A DNA stretch of 64,000 bases from Ananas comosus. Lineage: Eukaryota; Streptophyta; Magnoliopsida; Poales; Bromeliaceae. The DNA is taken from the NCBI RefSeq assembly GCF_001540865.1, contig NC_033631.1, positions 8,079,265 to 8,143,264 on the forward strand, read 5' to 3'. Below, piece by piece: positions 1 through 11,932 of the stretch; position 1 is the stretch's first letter, and each line of letters begins with the position of its first letter. The notes under the pieces were generated by a model, which searched no databases, was not told the origin of the DNA, and saw only the letters and a program-made list of their open reading frames with translations. Made by a program: the position numbers and the translations under genes.

Positions 1-145
1 AAGGGGAAGCACAGAATGATGTAAGCCAATGATCTAGGTATAAAATTTACAGATGCTAAAATATGCTCAGAGAAAATTTGTGATGAAATTTGAGGCATAA
101 GTTTCAAACCTTAAAAAGCAAATATTTGCTGGACTTTTTATATTA

Positions 146-511
146 GGGCCCTGTTTGGTTCACGGATTGTCATATTCCAGTAATCCTCCAAATTTTGTAT
201 TGAAAATTTTCAAATCATTACTATTCAACTCAAGTTGGGTAACTAGATTCATAAGTGGTAGGAATATTAGATTATCATGGATAATGAGGTATTCTCATTT
301 CCATGCTTGAACAAAATTATTAGCTGTCTATTAATAAGAATATACTAGTTCTTAACAACCTCACAGCCACCGACCGTCCCTAGAGCAAGTGGCAAAAGGC
401 TTGGTGGTTGGTACCTGAGATCCAAGTTCGAATCCTAGTTGATTCACATTTCCAGCTAAGTTTATTTCTAAATGAAATAAACAAAGCGGGTAGCGTGCTA
501 CCTATCTCTCT

Positions 512-551
<40 letters not shown>

Positions 552-654
552 ATCACAGCCCAAACGGCTTGATAAGTTAGTAACAAATTTGTCGTTCCAA
601 ACATAAAATATACAACATTCCTTGAATATTACAAACCTTGAACCAAACGGCCCC
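146..654. mobile_element. Tourist/Harbinger-like MITE, interrupted by a SINE
   Basis: The left end reads GGGCCCTGTTTGGTTCACGG and the right end, reverse-complemented, GGGGCCGTTTGGTTCAAGG, giving terminal inverted repeats of about 20 bp. Flanks are TTA on the left and TAA on the right, close to the 3-bp target duplication of PIF/Harbinger MITEs. The internal part after removal of the SINE is AT-rich and non-coding. Confidence 0.65.
369..550 (+). mobile_element. tRNA-derived SINE with long poly(A) tail
   Basis: The head contains an A-box-like TAGAGCAAGTGGC and a B-box-like AAGTTCGAATCC about 40 bp apart, as in tRNA-derived SINEs transcribed by RNA polymerase III. The 3' part holds GCGGGTAGCGTGCTACC, a short hairpin, followed by CTCTC and 38 A's. 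A 12-bp flanking duplication with one mismatch (AACCTCACAGCC before, AACATCACAGCC after) marks the insertion. The same 3' tail ends the retroposons at 5894 and 9263. Confidence 0.75.
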
Positions 655-1013
655 TAAGAGTGAAATCATGCAGGAATAACAAAATATCAAATCAAATATA
701 AGCTTTGATGGCGAATTGGCAAGACTTCAGAACATCATAGGGCAAGCACACAAGAATAAGCAAAGTAGATATTGATAAGCAATAATAGCAGCTTATATTT
801 GTGACTTGTTGACTTATAATTTGCTCAGCTGATGCCCAATAGGTGCTCAAATTCTTTTGGATTGTGAAGTGAGTAATTAGCTAGTACTATGAAAAGATAA
901 CTATGAAACGAGAACTTTGCAAAATATGATATCGAAAAACAAAAGAAAAATTTCCAAGTAATTTTTGCAGGTAAAAACTTATTCATATCATAAGAAAGGA
1001 TCGAGGAACTCAC

Positions 1014-1369
1014 AACATCACTACTTTGCCATCAATGCAATGAACACCATTCCAATTGCAAGGATTGGTGTCTTTAGGACCCCAACTCGCCATGACCCCA
1101 TGAGGATCAGCTTCGACTCTTGATCGGAACTTCAACAGAGCTAATCCTATATTGCCACCCCAAATCAAGGGAAAAAAAATAATAATAATAAAGCATCAAA
1201 ATGACAATCGCAACTCCAAATATCTAAATCAATAGCAGCTGGATAAAAATTAAGCATATATACCCTCAAGATTAACCGATAAACACTCATCGCCGAGGAA
1301 ATGGATCATCAAAACAACGCATAAAACCTTGTGTAGCTGGAATCCTAATAGATTCCATCTCCCTCCCAT
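1014..1369 (-). CDS. LRR receptor-like kinase (MRH1-type), 5' exons only
   Basis: Partial gene. Exon 1 is 1369-1264 and exon 2 is 1146-1014, both with GT/AG borders; exon 1 ends in phase 1 (GAG G) and exon 2 opens with GA, so they join in frame. Exon 1 starts at an ATG reading MGGRWNLLGF and encodes a hydrophobic signal peptide (VLCVVLMIHFLG). Exon 2 encodes an LRRNT_2 cap: GLALLKFRSRVEADP, then a W..CNWNGVHC stretch and DGKVVML. This N-terminus is typical of the small plant LRR receptor-like kinases related to Arabidopsis MRH1 (At4g18640) and At2g40270, which are plasma-membrane proteins with a few LRRs, one transmembrane helix and a kinase or pseudokinase domain. The next exon is not between 1 and 1013, so LRRs and kinase must lie left of the window. 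The 5' UTR lies above 1369. Subfamily naming is inference. Confidence 0.82.
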
Positions 1370-2041
1370 CTCAATCACTCAAACCCCTATAAAATCGCCT
1401 CCCCAAATCCCCTTTTTTCTGGATCAATTCAAACCCAGATCGATCGCCAGATCAAATTAACATCAAGTTAACTTTATCACGAAATCCTCCGACAAGCGTA
1501 ATCCTCTGAATCGCCGAATTGAGTCCAATCCCCTTCATCTCCGATGCCCAGGAACCTTAATTCATCTGCATCAGAGGTTCCCTTCTTTGGGGCAAAAAAA
1601 AAAAAAAAAAAGAAAAAGCGAAAAGAAAAAAGCGCAAATCCTCACATTGGAATCAAAACAATGCTTTAATCGCAAGAAATCGAAAAGAAGGGGATTCTTA
1701 CAGGGTGTAAAGGACGCGGAGAAAAAAGCGGAAAAAGAATGTTTAGGGTTTCGCTCGTGGAGACGACGATGTGGTTGGAGCCTTGGAGGAGTAGTTTCAA
1801 CAAAAAAATTAAAATAATAATAATAATTAATAATTACTTTCAATGCCAACTACTGAGCGCGATCGTCATGGGCGAGCGCCGGACTCAACACGCCATGTTT
1901 TTCATTTTTCTTTTTTTTATTATTATTATTTTGTTTTTCACCACTACTTAATTTCTGAAATTATTTTTAATTTATTTAATTTTGATTTTTTTTTTTTAAT
2001 AATGGGAAAAAGCGTCGCGGGGAAGGGGAATGTGGGTGCGT

Positions 2042-2101
<60 letters not shown>

Positions 2102-2300
2102 NNNNNNNNNNNNNNNNGAGAGAGAGAGGAGGGGGAAGTGATGAGGTGGGCCCCGCCGCGACCGTCGGGGTCGGACGCGCAAAGGGATGTCTCCCGCGTT
2201 TTTTTGACCCAGCGTTTTCTCTCTCTATATCCCAACCGTCGTGCATGCCCCTTCCTCTTTCTCTCTCTATCTTAGGGAAATCAACGGTCGGATTGCGAGT
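1370..2300 (-). promoter_or_regulatory. 5' UTR and promoter region of the LRR receptor kinase gene
   Basis: Upstream of the kinase start codon. 1370-1760 has the pyrimidine/purine composition and GAAACCCTAAAC-type words common in plant 5' leaders. 1818-2120 is low-complexity: (TAA)n, poly(T), and a T run from 2043 ending in 16 N at 2102-2117. A GC-richer stretch at 2118-2270 follows. No TATA box was assigned. Confidence 0.4.
2043..2117. repeat. Poly(T) run ending in an assembly gap
   Basis: About 59 consecutive T's followed by 16 N, then a GA-rich stretch. The gap sits at the homopolymer, so the true length is unknown. Confidence 0.9.
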
Positions 2301-2470
2301 GAATTTTTAAAAACTCGAATCCGAACCACAATACTAACTAAATTTGAAATTCGAATCCCAACTCGAACTTGAATATGAATCCGATAGATTTTAAAAATTT
2401 ATATCCAAACTCAAACCTGATAAAAAATTCGAAATCTGAATCCGAATTCGAAATAATTATTTTCTCTCAA
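2276..2470. repeat. Degenerate AATCCGAA/AACTCGAA repeat remnant
   Basis: Successive short units such as CGAATCCGAAC, AACTCGAAC and AATCCGAATTCG. Similar words in the opposite orientation occur at 33963-34165 (GGTTCGGATTCAGG), so this looks like an old dispersed repeat. 2470-3427 is AT-rich and shows nothing else. Confidence 0.4.
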
Positions 2471-3427
2471 CAATATTTTAAGATATATTATATTAAATAT
2501 TTGGTATGCGGACGCTCCACTCCGATTCCGATATGTGGGTGAATGAGAATCCTCTAATCACCTTATTTCTCAATTCGGTCTAGGAGGCTGGATTGAAAAT
2601 TAAATTCAGGCAGAAAGAATTTATTTTGCGAAAGAATTCATTTTACGAAAGTTAAATCCAAACAGAAAGAATTCATTTTACGAAAATATCTCAATTATAT
2701 TTTTTTTATTTTTTATTTAAAATTTAATTTATTTTTTGATATAATTTTTAATTAAAATATAAATCTAAAATTAGAAATTAAATTTTTAATTCTAGGTTTT
2801 TATTTAGAAATTAAATTAAAATATAAATTCAATCAACCATTTTGAATTTGATCTATGTATTTAAATTTAAATTTAATTTGTAAATTTGAATCTGACTCAC
2901 ATCAAAGATTAGTTTTATATTTTGAATTGTCCGATCAATTTTAAATTTTATCAAAAATTATATTTAAATTTTGGCTTATCATTTCCATATTTTGATATAA
3001 AGTTTTAATATTTAACTTTTAGTTTGAATTTAAATTATAATTTATGTTTTGAGGTGCAAACTCAATTTTTATTATTTTTTATATTTTGTATTTTAATTTT
3101 AATTATTTTTTGATAATCAATTTTTTTTAAATATTGAAAGTAGGACGATTCCGATTATTATTCTGAACCAAACATATTGAGAGATTTTCTCATTCCGTTT
3201 TTGATTCCCTTCTATCCCGATTCTATTTTCTATTTTGAATCAAACAACCAATTTACAACTCAAAAGTGGTTAGAATCTTACAATTCTCGTCCTAGGGTTG
3301 ATCCAACAGCTTTTTTGGGTTTTAGAATTATTAAAAAAAATTAAAAAAATAAATAGTCAAAAGATTGGACCGCAACTTCACTCAACTTATTGGGCTCATT
3401 TAACTTAACTTATTAGTTTCCGAGTAA

Positions 3428-3667
3428 AGCTACTATGCTATCAGAAGCATAGAGGATCTGGTGCTTCCGATTTTTTGACCCTTAGATCAATCCCTTTAAT
3501 TATTTCTAGTCTTTGGATTAATACTATTAACCTGTGGGGATCACTAAACCCTAGGCGTACTACTCAACCTTGGAGGGACCGCAATCGTCCTAATCGTATA
3601 ATTTTTTATCTAATGGTCAAAAAGTTGAAAGCATCAGATTTTCTATACTTTCGATGGTATAGTAGCT
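3428..3667. mobile_element. Foldback MITE, family 2 (240 bp)
   Basis: The ends form inverted repeats of about 40 bp with a few mismatches: left starts AGCTACTATGCTATCAGAAG, right reverse-complemented starts AGCTACTATACCATCGAAAG. The core contains CTAAACCCTAGG and ATCGTCCTAATCG, matched by CTAAACCCTAGG and ATCATCCTAACCG in the element at 63430-63657, so both belong to one family. The reading frame across it has no transposase features. Confidence 0.7.
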
Positions 3668-3819
3668 GTACACTTAGTTTTCTAGACTTATTATCTTGGA
3701 ATAAAATGTTTATTTTCGCTAATAATAAATAGTCAATAAAAAAAATCTGAGGCTCAAAAGTGCAATTCAACCTAAATATTAAACAAATTGTTAGATCAGA
3801 TTAGCCAAACTAGCTATAG

Positions 3820-4751
3820 AGTCTAACACTACTAGCTATACCGTTTGGGAATGTTTTTGCCCCTACTACTTATGAGATTCTAGATAGTTCTAGATATAAA
3901 ATATAATAAAGCTAAACCTCTAATCCGACTATAATATTTTGAGCAATAGTTAGGTCCAAAATATTAAAAGAGTTAAACGTGTTAGGACTAGAGTAGTTCT
4001 AGAATGGACGTCACTTGAAAAGTGGGGCATCACAGTTGGTATCAGAGCTAATTAGCAGTCGAAAGTATGAGATCAGTCTCGGCTGAGTCATGTTATACAG
4101 CAAGGACAGCGAAACTCTTATACTGATGACTGTTATGGGCAAAGCGCAGCTCTCTTACAAGATCAGTTAAGACTAACGAGATGAGTCTCACATCGTCAAA
4201 TACTTCTGAGTCTGAGCCTAACAAGTATGTTAGGGTTTAAAGGGGAAAGAATATGAAACTTCAGATAGTCCTATATGTAAGATATAATATGGCCAAACCT
4301 TTAAATTCGGTTATAGCATTTTAAGCAGTGGTTAGACCCAAGAAATTAAGAGAGTTAATCGTGATAGCACTACAGTAGTTTTAGGATAGTTGACCCCCTG
4401 GGAAGTAGGTGGTCATACTACCACTATGAATAAAATACTGCAATAATACCCAATATAGTGTCCGACTCAATAGTCAGGCCTAGCATGCGTCATCTCGTGT
4501 CCAGCACTTACTGTCTAGCTTATGTTATAATAGTATTTTATAGTCTAACTTCTGGAGTGGCACTCATGGGACACTATCCCAACCGAGTACAGTTTTATTC
4601 TACTTTGATACCTACTATTGTTTGGATTTCACTATACTTTTTTAGACTGATTTTATTGATATTTTGTATGTAAATATATAAGATATATTCTTGTACATGG
4701 AGTGAGTCTGTTAACGTAATTCAGACTTTCACTGTAATACGGGGCGTGACA
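3820..4751 (+). mobile_element. LTR-retrotransposon remnant with primer-binding site
   Basis: TGGTATCAGAGC at 4037-4048 matches the initiator-methionine tRNA primer site used by many plant LTR retrotransposons, directly after a segment ending GGGGCATCACA. 3884-4020 and 4249-4386 are diverged direct copies of one another (both contain AGATAGT.CTA, ..CCAAACCT-like and AGAGTTAA words), consistent with remnants of LTRs. The right part ends GGGGCGTGACA at 4751. No coding domain survives. Confidence 0.6.
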
Positions 4752-5864
4752 ACTACGTGCTGGAATAAACACTAAACGAAGTGTTAGTTTAATCATTAAT
4801 GTGGGTTTAGGTGGTAGACTTGTTGAGAGTCTTAGTCCACTTTGTCCCAATCATTTTACAAACGTTCTACTAGCATCGTCATATTCACATAGGAATTACT
4901 TTTCCATAATTTTTTTTTCTGTAAGAGATATTATTTTTATACTTTATAATTAAACATTATACTTTTCTGAAATTTAGAGGAAAAAATAATAGACTATTAT
5001 TTTCTTTTCAATCTCTACACCGCCATTACTATACCTTCATGCTTAGTTAAAAATTATCGAATAGAAGTGGTATAGAAATCATATTTATAATTTTTTATAA
5101 AGAAAAATATAAATGATAAAAAAAAAATTTGAGAATCATCTAATAAAAGGTTTCAGTAAATCAACCTCATTCTCACAAAAATGGTTCGATTGTATTCTTT
5201 GTAACCGTCACTGCCACTTTATTGTGCTGTTAGTTTGTATTTGTGAAAAAAAAATATATGTTAGCAATAACGTAGCTAATTAAATATTTTTAGGAAAATT
5301 GCAAAAAAGAATTCCTATTAGATTTTCTTTCGCGCCAAGAAACAAAAGAAAATAAATAAACAAATAAATAAATAAGAAATAATAATAAATATTAAATACA
5401 AATAAAGTAAATTTTGAATTCAAAATTTTGAATCTTTCTCCAACAAATATAATGTTATAATATGTTAAAATGCAATATTGATATTGGTTGAGAAAATAAT
5501 ATATAGTTTGATTATGCTTTTGAAAAACATGTTAGTAAAGTATGGCAAATAAAAATTTAAAAAATTTCTAAATTACAATTCTAGTGCCTATTTTTAAAAA
5601 TTAATGCTCAAGACCCTGACTTTTGGAAGCTGCTCGGCAGCTTGCGAAGGGAAAAAGAAAAATAAACAAGAGACTTGACTTTTGAGTATTTACTTTTGAT
5701 CATTGGATTGTCATATCTATGGTTGTGACAAGTGATTGATACATATTTGATGGGGAAGTTTTGAAAATTCAAATAAAGTCTAAGAAGTGCAGATATAAGT
5801 AACAATCACTTACTAATATTTTTAGGTACGACAACAGACATATTTTATTCATGACACTGGTGTT
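4752..5864. other. AT-rich intergenic DNA
   Basis: No gene, RNA or clear repeat boundary could be supported. Short poly(A)/(T) runs only. Confidence 0.5.
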
Positions 5865-6217
5865 AATAATTTGTTGAGTTCTAAATTATCTGTGGGTCGG
5901 TGGTCTGGAGGGACAGAAACAATTCAGTGTTCCAGACAACTACGCCGGATGCGGCCCGCTCTCTGGAACGAGTTAATCTTCTTACGACCGACTGGACCGT
6001 GCTGACCTGATGCGACACTAGGCTTTCTCTTCCTTGTTATCCTTTCCCCTCTTATCCTTTTGCCCCTCTGTTCTATTGTCTGCCTTTTTTGCTTTTTCGG
6101 AGGCCTAAGCTGCTTCCATTTCTGTTTGCTCAATTCATTTTTCTTAATGAATGAAGCAGGTAACTCGCTACCTATTTCTCAAAAAAAAAATAATTTGTTG
6201 AGTTCTAAATTATCTGT
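5865..6217 (+). mobile_element. Retroposon with 28-29 bp target duplication
   Basis: The sequence TTGTTGAGTTCTAAATTATC, with AATAAT before it and TGT after it, occurs at 5865-5893 and again at about 6189-6217, flanking a 295-bp insert that ends in poly(A). The insert ends AATGAATGAAGCAGG, then TAACTCGCTACC and TATTTCTC(A)n, matching the tail of the SINE at 369 and the retroposon at 9263. Long exact target duplication plus A tail shows LINE-type target-primed insertion. The 5' part (GGGTCGGTGGTCTGGAGG...) has no clear tRNA promoter, so it may be a 5'-truncated LINE end or another SINE subfamily. Confidence 0.85.
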
Positions 6218-9200
6218 TCAAATTATTTTAGTATTCTATTTTATATAATACTTAGCTCTCACACTTTCAGTTGGTATTTGTCTCTGATATCTAATATAAC
6301 TAACTAGTCCACCAACGTAAAAAAACTTGATGGGCTTCTTATTCTTATATTTTTAACTCACAATTTTTTTTTTTTTATTACAGCCATTCTATAAGTTGAA
6401 AATTCGAACCCTACTTAAAAAAAAAAGTAGAGAATTTCTATCTCTAGCTTTTTGGGTTGAATATTTTGTTAATTTAGGGTAAAGAACCTTTCGAACATCT
6501 TAAAAAAGGGAAAAAAAAAATCTAAATATCAAATGTATTTTTGAAGACGAGCATTGAGGAATGAGAAGAAACTTTTCCTCGCATTCTTTGTATTTAGTAG
6601 CCGAAGTGAATTAACTGAAAACTTATTTATAAATGTAACCCTAAATAGAATTAACCAATATATAAGAATAATAATTGGTAATAGTTGAGTATGATTTTCT
6701 ACTACTCAATTCAATATCCAACTAAATGAGTAATTAAACACAGGCCAAATATTGAGTTTCTTTTGAGAATTTGAACTTCTTTTTTCCTTTATTGAGAAGT
6801 AATAAAATAATAAAAATATTCTAAATAGTATTATACTTAAAATGATGGAAATTAATTAAACTGTTTGTATATATGAATTTGGAGTACTCCAACAAGCTAC
6901 TTGTAATCATAGCATTTGTTGAGTGCGTTACAAATTAGTATTAGACTCAACTAGTTATTTAAGTGCTCTGCAGAACAAATTGCGATATTATAAAGATGTT
7001 TAATAGTGCCGAACAAATTACAACACTTGGTGGTGGTGGGCTATGTTTGTGTGAGCTTGATGAGAATGTTAAGTTCTCAATTGAGGGAGATTGTCATACA
7101 CAAAATATTTACGCTTTGAAAAATGAAACTATAGAGTATATGTGAATTTGCGCTCTAATATAAGTTATTTGATAATGAACATATATTTTTGCATGATATT
7201 GTTTAGATTGGGTTAGATCAGGTTCATTGCAAAATACATACACAAAATACATACTTCAACTTGCAATATTTCCCGAGTCATTTTAGATAGTAGAGATTAT
7301 TCCACATTGATAATCCAAACCATCAAATATAAAGTATTTAAAGTTTCTAAAAATTTTACGTTCTTATGAGAATCATTTGGGTAAATTGCACATTTAATTG
7401 GTCCTCAAACTATAAAGTTGGTGATATTCTAAAAATTTTTCGAGATAAAAAATTATTTTATATGATATGAGAGTATCAGACCTTTTAGATCCTTTACCAG
7501 TATATCATACTTATAAGTTTTTTATTTTTTTCCTCAAATATTTTATCTCCACAAATTTAATTCCAATGTTGAAATTGTGACTATGCTACAAAACGTGTGT
7601 CATTAGTGCATCACAAGTAGTTTTAGGCAGCTCATGGACAGCTTGAGCTTAACTGGTTTAATTTAATAGCTTTTTTTTTTGAACTTATATAAAAAGGACA
7701 AGGAAAAAAGAAAAAAAAACAAAAAAAAAAGAGCTCGTTGATCATTTGCTCGAATACTTTGTTTTTTTCTTTTACTTTCATTTTTCTTGAGATGTAATTA
7801 GCTCGTTTTATCAAATTCAACTCAATCAAAAGAATCCTTGTTTAGAGCTTCGCTCGAGTTAGATCTGCTTGGATTCTTCATAGTTTTTGTAAAGAGTTAA
7901 TTATCTATATCTTCTTGTAAATATATTGAATAGCAATTTTTATAATTTTATAAAAAGGTTTAATTTTTTATTTTTATCTCTATTTATAAAAGATTTAATA
8001 CTTTCACTAGGCTGAAATATTGAAATGAACAAAACTAAAAGGTCCAATCAAGAGAATTAATTGTTTTTAGGTACACTAACATTTTGAAAAAGTAAATTCT
8101 ATGTATCATTACTAAATATTTAAATCGAGTACTTAATTAATCCATTAGATGGAGGAGTGTGTATATGATACACCCCTTTTGGGTATATGCATGGCAAGCA
8201 TTATTATTATTTTTTTAACTATTATTTTTGTTATGCGACAGTCACCTGATACTGTGATAATATTTTAATAAATACTTGACAAAAAATGTGTTAATTATAT
8301 ATTTGTTTCTAATTAGATTATTGATGGAAATAATTTAATTATTAGAATTAACATATGTTGCCATTTACATTTCAAAATGACTATTTGCAGTTTGGTAAAA
8401 TTTCAAAAAACCTGTGCTGCGTAAGAGAAATAATTATTTGCATGCTCCCAGTGTATCCGAATATTTTTATATTCTCTACCTCTAAAATTTTTATTATACA
8501 TGTTTTACAAGCAAGATCTAATCAAGGAGTACGTTCAATAATATTTAAAAAACCTAAATAGTAAAAATTATGAATTTTAAGCACCAATTTCTTATAAATT
8601 TAATACTGTAATTTGATGCCTACAAATTAAATAAATTTTATAGCTGACGATTTTTATGTAGACACTTTAAAAATTGTAGATCACATCTGTTGAATTATTT
8701 GATTGAAAAAATAAATCAGTGAAAAAAAATATATAGGGTGCACAAGCTATCCACATACAACAGGTGCATGCAACAAATTTTTTTAAACAACAATAAAAAA
8801 AGGAGCCAACGAAAACTTTCAAGTTCTACGTTAAAACTCTTCAGAAAGTTTCACTTTATTTTATGTGTATTTTTATTATGAGAGGAGAAACTATTGTTTA
8901 CGTCCAGTGCATCTGCATATTTATATATCATATATTTTATTCAATGTTTTTACTTTTTATATTTCAACCCCACGACTATTGAATTATAATTGTTGTATGT
9001 TTAAAGATAAAATCATTAAATTAAACATACAAAATGAATGACGGTTTGACGGATTCGTAATTTACAAATATATAGATAAACTAAGCGCAAGCAATATTTT
9101 TTAATATAAAATAATAAACGGCAAAATGAAATATTTTGAAAAGTTTAGGAACTAAAATAAAATAATGGTCAAAGTTCAAACATTAAAATGTCAAATTTAA

Positions 9201-9245
9201 GAGTTTAAGGAACCAAAAAAAATAAAAGTTGAAGTTCATGGGACT
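6218..9245. other. AT-rich intergenic DNA
   Basis: About 3 kb without a supported gene. The open frame at 6963-7145 (60 codons, contains LGGGGLCLCELDENVKF) is unrecognised and has no neighbours supporting it. Otherwise only short homopolymers. Confidence 0.5.
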
Positions 9246-9429
9246 AGTAATGCAACTAGGAATGAATGAAGCGGGTATTATCTGTACCTGTAAACACCAT
9301 CTATCTTTTCTTTATTTCCGTCTCCTTTGAGGCCTTGATGCCTCACCCATGTAGCTTAATTCACCTTCTGAATGAATGAAGCGGGTAGCACGCTACCTTT
9401 TTCTCAAAAAAAAGTAATGCAACTAGGAA
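9246..9429 (+). mobile_element. Truncated retroposon with 17-bp target duplication
   Basis: AGTAATGCAACTAGGAA is repeated exactly at 9246-9262 and 9413-9429. Between them lies a short insert that carries TGAATGAAGCGGGTA at both its start and its end and finishes GCACGCTACC, TTTTTCTC(A)n. The tail is shared with the elements at 369 and 5894. No pol III promoter remains, so this copy is likely 5'-truncated. Confidence 0.85.
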
Positions 9430-11750
9430 AGTAACAACCCCAATTTCAAAGACCAAGTCACATAAGGGGGCTAGAATAGGGAAATTATTGCCTGCAACTG
9501 GTGTATCCATGCACCTCATGAACCATACCTAGTTTTAGACAATAATACATGTCTTAAAATTTAAACTATGTAGATGTGTAAAAAATTATAAGGTTTGAAA
9601 GTTTATTAATAAGATACCAAGTTGTATCAATAATCAATGATAGAAAAAAAGTTGTTATTGGATTTGTGAGAACTGCAACGTCCAAGTTTATAATTATATT
9701 CATATTTTGAATGCTATAGAATATATCTAATAAATTAAATTTTGATTTCAATCTCTATCATGGAGTTTCAGGGATGTGGTTTAGGGTGGCAAAGTACGAT
9801 CATACCCAATTGGCTGATCACGTTCTACTCGATAAATTATTCAATTCGAATCAATTAAATCTGGACATAAAAATTTAAACAAACTGATTCGTTAGCGACC
9901 TGATTTAAAGAATATAATTTAAATAGTAAAACTAAATCGAATTATTTTTTTTAATGTTTAACAGTTTATTTTAGAAAGATAGTAGGTGTTTGGCCTCGCA
10001 CTTGTGCACGCCAATGCAGTCGTTTGGGATATGCAGTTGCGCTTGCAGTTCCCAATTTTTTTAAATTTTAGATTAAAATTAGGTCTAACTGGTTATAAAT
10101 CTATATATCTTATTCCATACAATTTCAAATCTAAATATAATATATTGTTTGAAATCTAAGGCTTGGTTGAGTTCGGGTACAGTAAATACGCACAAACATT
10201 AAGGCTCCGTTTGGATACCCCTAAAATCATAGCATGGTTAAATTATGCTATATCGATAGAAATATTATTCTACGAAGTATTTGGCAGACACAAAAAAAAC
10301 TACTATTTTTTAAAGTATAGTTTAACTATACTTCAAAAAATAAAGTAAAATAACAATCCGCTCAAATTAACGAAAAAAAATTTCACCATTCTTGAGATCC
10401 CTCACCCCGAAGATATATCGTACTCGATTTTTTTTTGACCCATATAAATTTTTGTTCTCCCCATATACGGAGTATAAGATATATTTATAGACCTGGTGCA
10501 GGCAATAATTTCTTCCAAAAAGAGTCGAGCAATTGCAAAGTATCAACTACCCATTCCACTATGTCATGGAAAATATCTACTCGTCTCAATTAATTTATTT
10601 AATACTCACTAATCCAGTACACAAATAAGAGTCTTTCCTCTTAATCACCCCCTACTAATTAATTAACTAATTAATTATTTGAGTAATTAATTTAGTAACT
10701 AATAATTAATTAATTCCCGATGATAATTAGGGGCGCACGGACACACCGGTGGGCCCCACCGTTTTTTTTTTTTTTTTTTTTTTTTCTATTTTAAGATGCT
10801 CGGGTTTGTTATGGCGGTTAGATTTTTGCTGAACTGATCGAGACCGTTCGAACCGATTACACGCATTGTACTTTAGAACGGAGGATTAAAAACATAATAA
10901 AATTGTAGAGAAATAGTCCTTGTACTATTCCGATATTGAAACTTAGTCTTTTCCCTTTTTTTTTTCTCTGACATTTTAGTCTTTGAAATTCTATGGGAAA
11001 GGGAAAAAGAAACTTGCATTTTTATAAATAACTTAACTTTACTTTTGTAGACAAAAAATTATGTTATTTTCAATTGTGTATTTAATTACTAATATCTCAA
11101 ATAAATAGTTAAATACTAATGCAAAAGTGAAAAAGGAATTAGTGAATGATGTTGATTGTATTTAATAGAGGAGAAAAGCACATAAGTGAATAATTTTGTA
11201 AAGAAATTGTTTAATTTGGATAGTTTAGTAGGAAAGATCAAATTGATTTTTATAATTGAAATCACAAGTTGAATGAATTATGTAGATGTAAAACTAATAT
11301 AGGATAGTAGCTTATTTAATAATAATTTGCATCCAAATTTAGCAATTATTTTATATTTTGAATTTACATATGATATTGCAAATTTAGCTTATTTACTATA
11401 ATTTTTTATGCAGTAGGATAATTGAAATAGAGAAAAATCTACAAATTTTTTTTTTTTCTAGTTTACTCAATTTTTTGTTTATAAAACAACCATTAATTTT
11501 ACTCCATCTACATAAACATTTACGTATGTATTGTACAAACTTGATCAAAAAGATAAATTTGTAGGAAAGTTATATTATTTGTCACATCCAGGGATGGAAG
11601 TGAACTAGTGACGAAAGTTGAAGGGTTTTAATGAAAACTATAGGACTGAGTAACAATTTTGGATAGTTTAGGGACTAACGCTTACAAATCGCCCGTTTAT
11701 TAGTTACTCCAACATAAATAATTAGAAGTCACTAAAAAAATAATAATAAT
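9430..11750. other. AT-rich intergenic DNA with one MITE end
   Basis: At 10200 AAGGCTCCGTTTGGATACCC looks like the left end of a Tourist-type MITE, but no matching right end was found. 10760-10785 is a T run. Nothing else supported. Confidence 0.45.
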
Positions 11751-11799
11751 AAATAATAAATTAAAAAAAAAGGTAGCAAAACCTTTGCGCTCCTCACGA

Positions 11800-11932
11800 G
11801 CGAGAGGACGCCGAAGCTCGATCCCCTCTATCTCCTCCGCGATACCCTAACCTAGCGAGAGAGAGAGAGAGAGAGAGGAGGAGGAGGAGGAGGAGGAGGA
11901 GGAGGAGGCGACGAAGAAGAAGGGGCGCGGCG
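11800..11932 (+). promoter_or_regulatory. 5' leader of the tubby-like gene with GA and GAG runs
   Basis: Immediately before the start codon are (GA)n at about 11857-11877 and (GAG)n at about 11876-11908, in a region that switches from AT-rich to GC-rich. Such purine tracts are common in plant core promoters and leaders. The transcription start is not visible. Confidence 0.5.

Larger units (their letters stand above)
1..1013 (-). other. Intron 2 (partial) of the LRR receptor kinase gene
   Basis: Everything left of the exon 2 donor at 1013-1012 reads as intron: no LRR-coding exon is visible on the minus strand. It contains a Tourist-like MITE (146-654), itself interrupted by a SINE with a long A tail (369-550). 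Confidence 0.6.

Noticed and set aside
1587..1849. Frames on both strands near the kinase leader
   Set aside because: They run through poly(A)/(T) tracts in the probable 5' leader and have low-complexity sequence.
6963..7145. 60-codon frame with LGGGGLCLCELDENVKF
   Set aside because: Not recognised, no neighbouring exon with matching phase, no recognisable motif; kept only as a remark.
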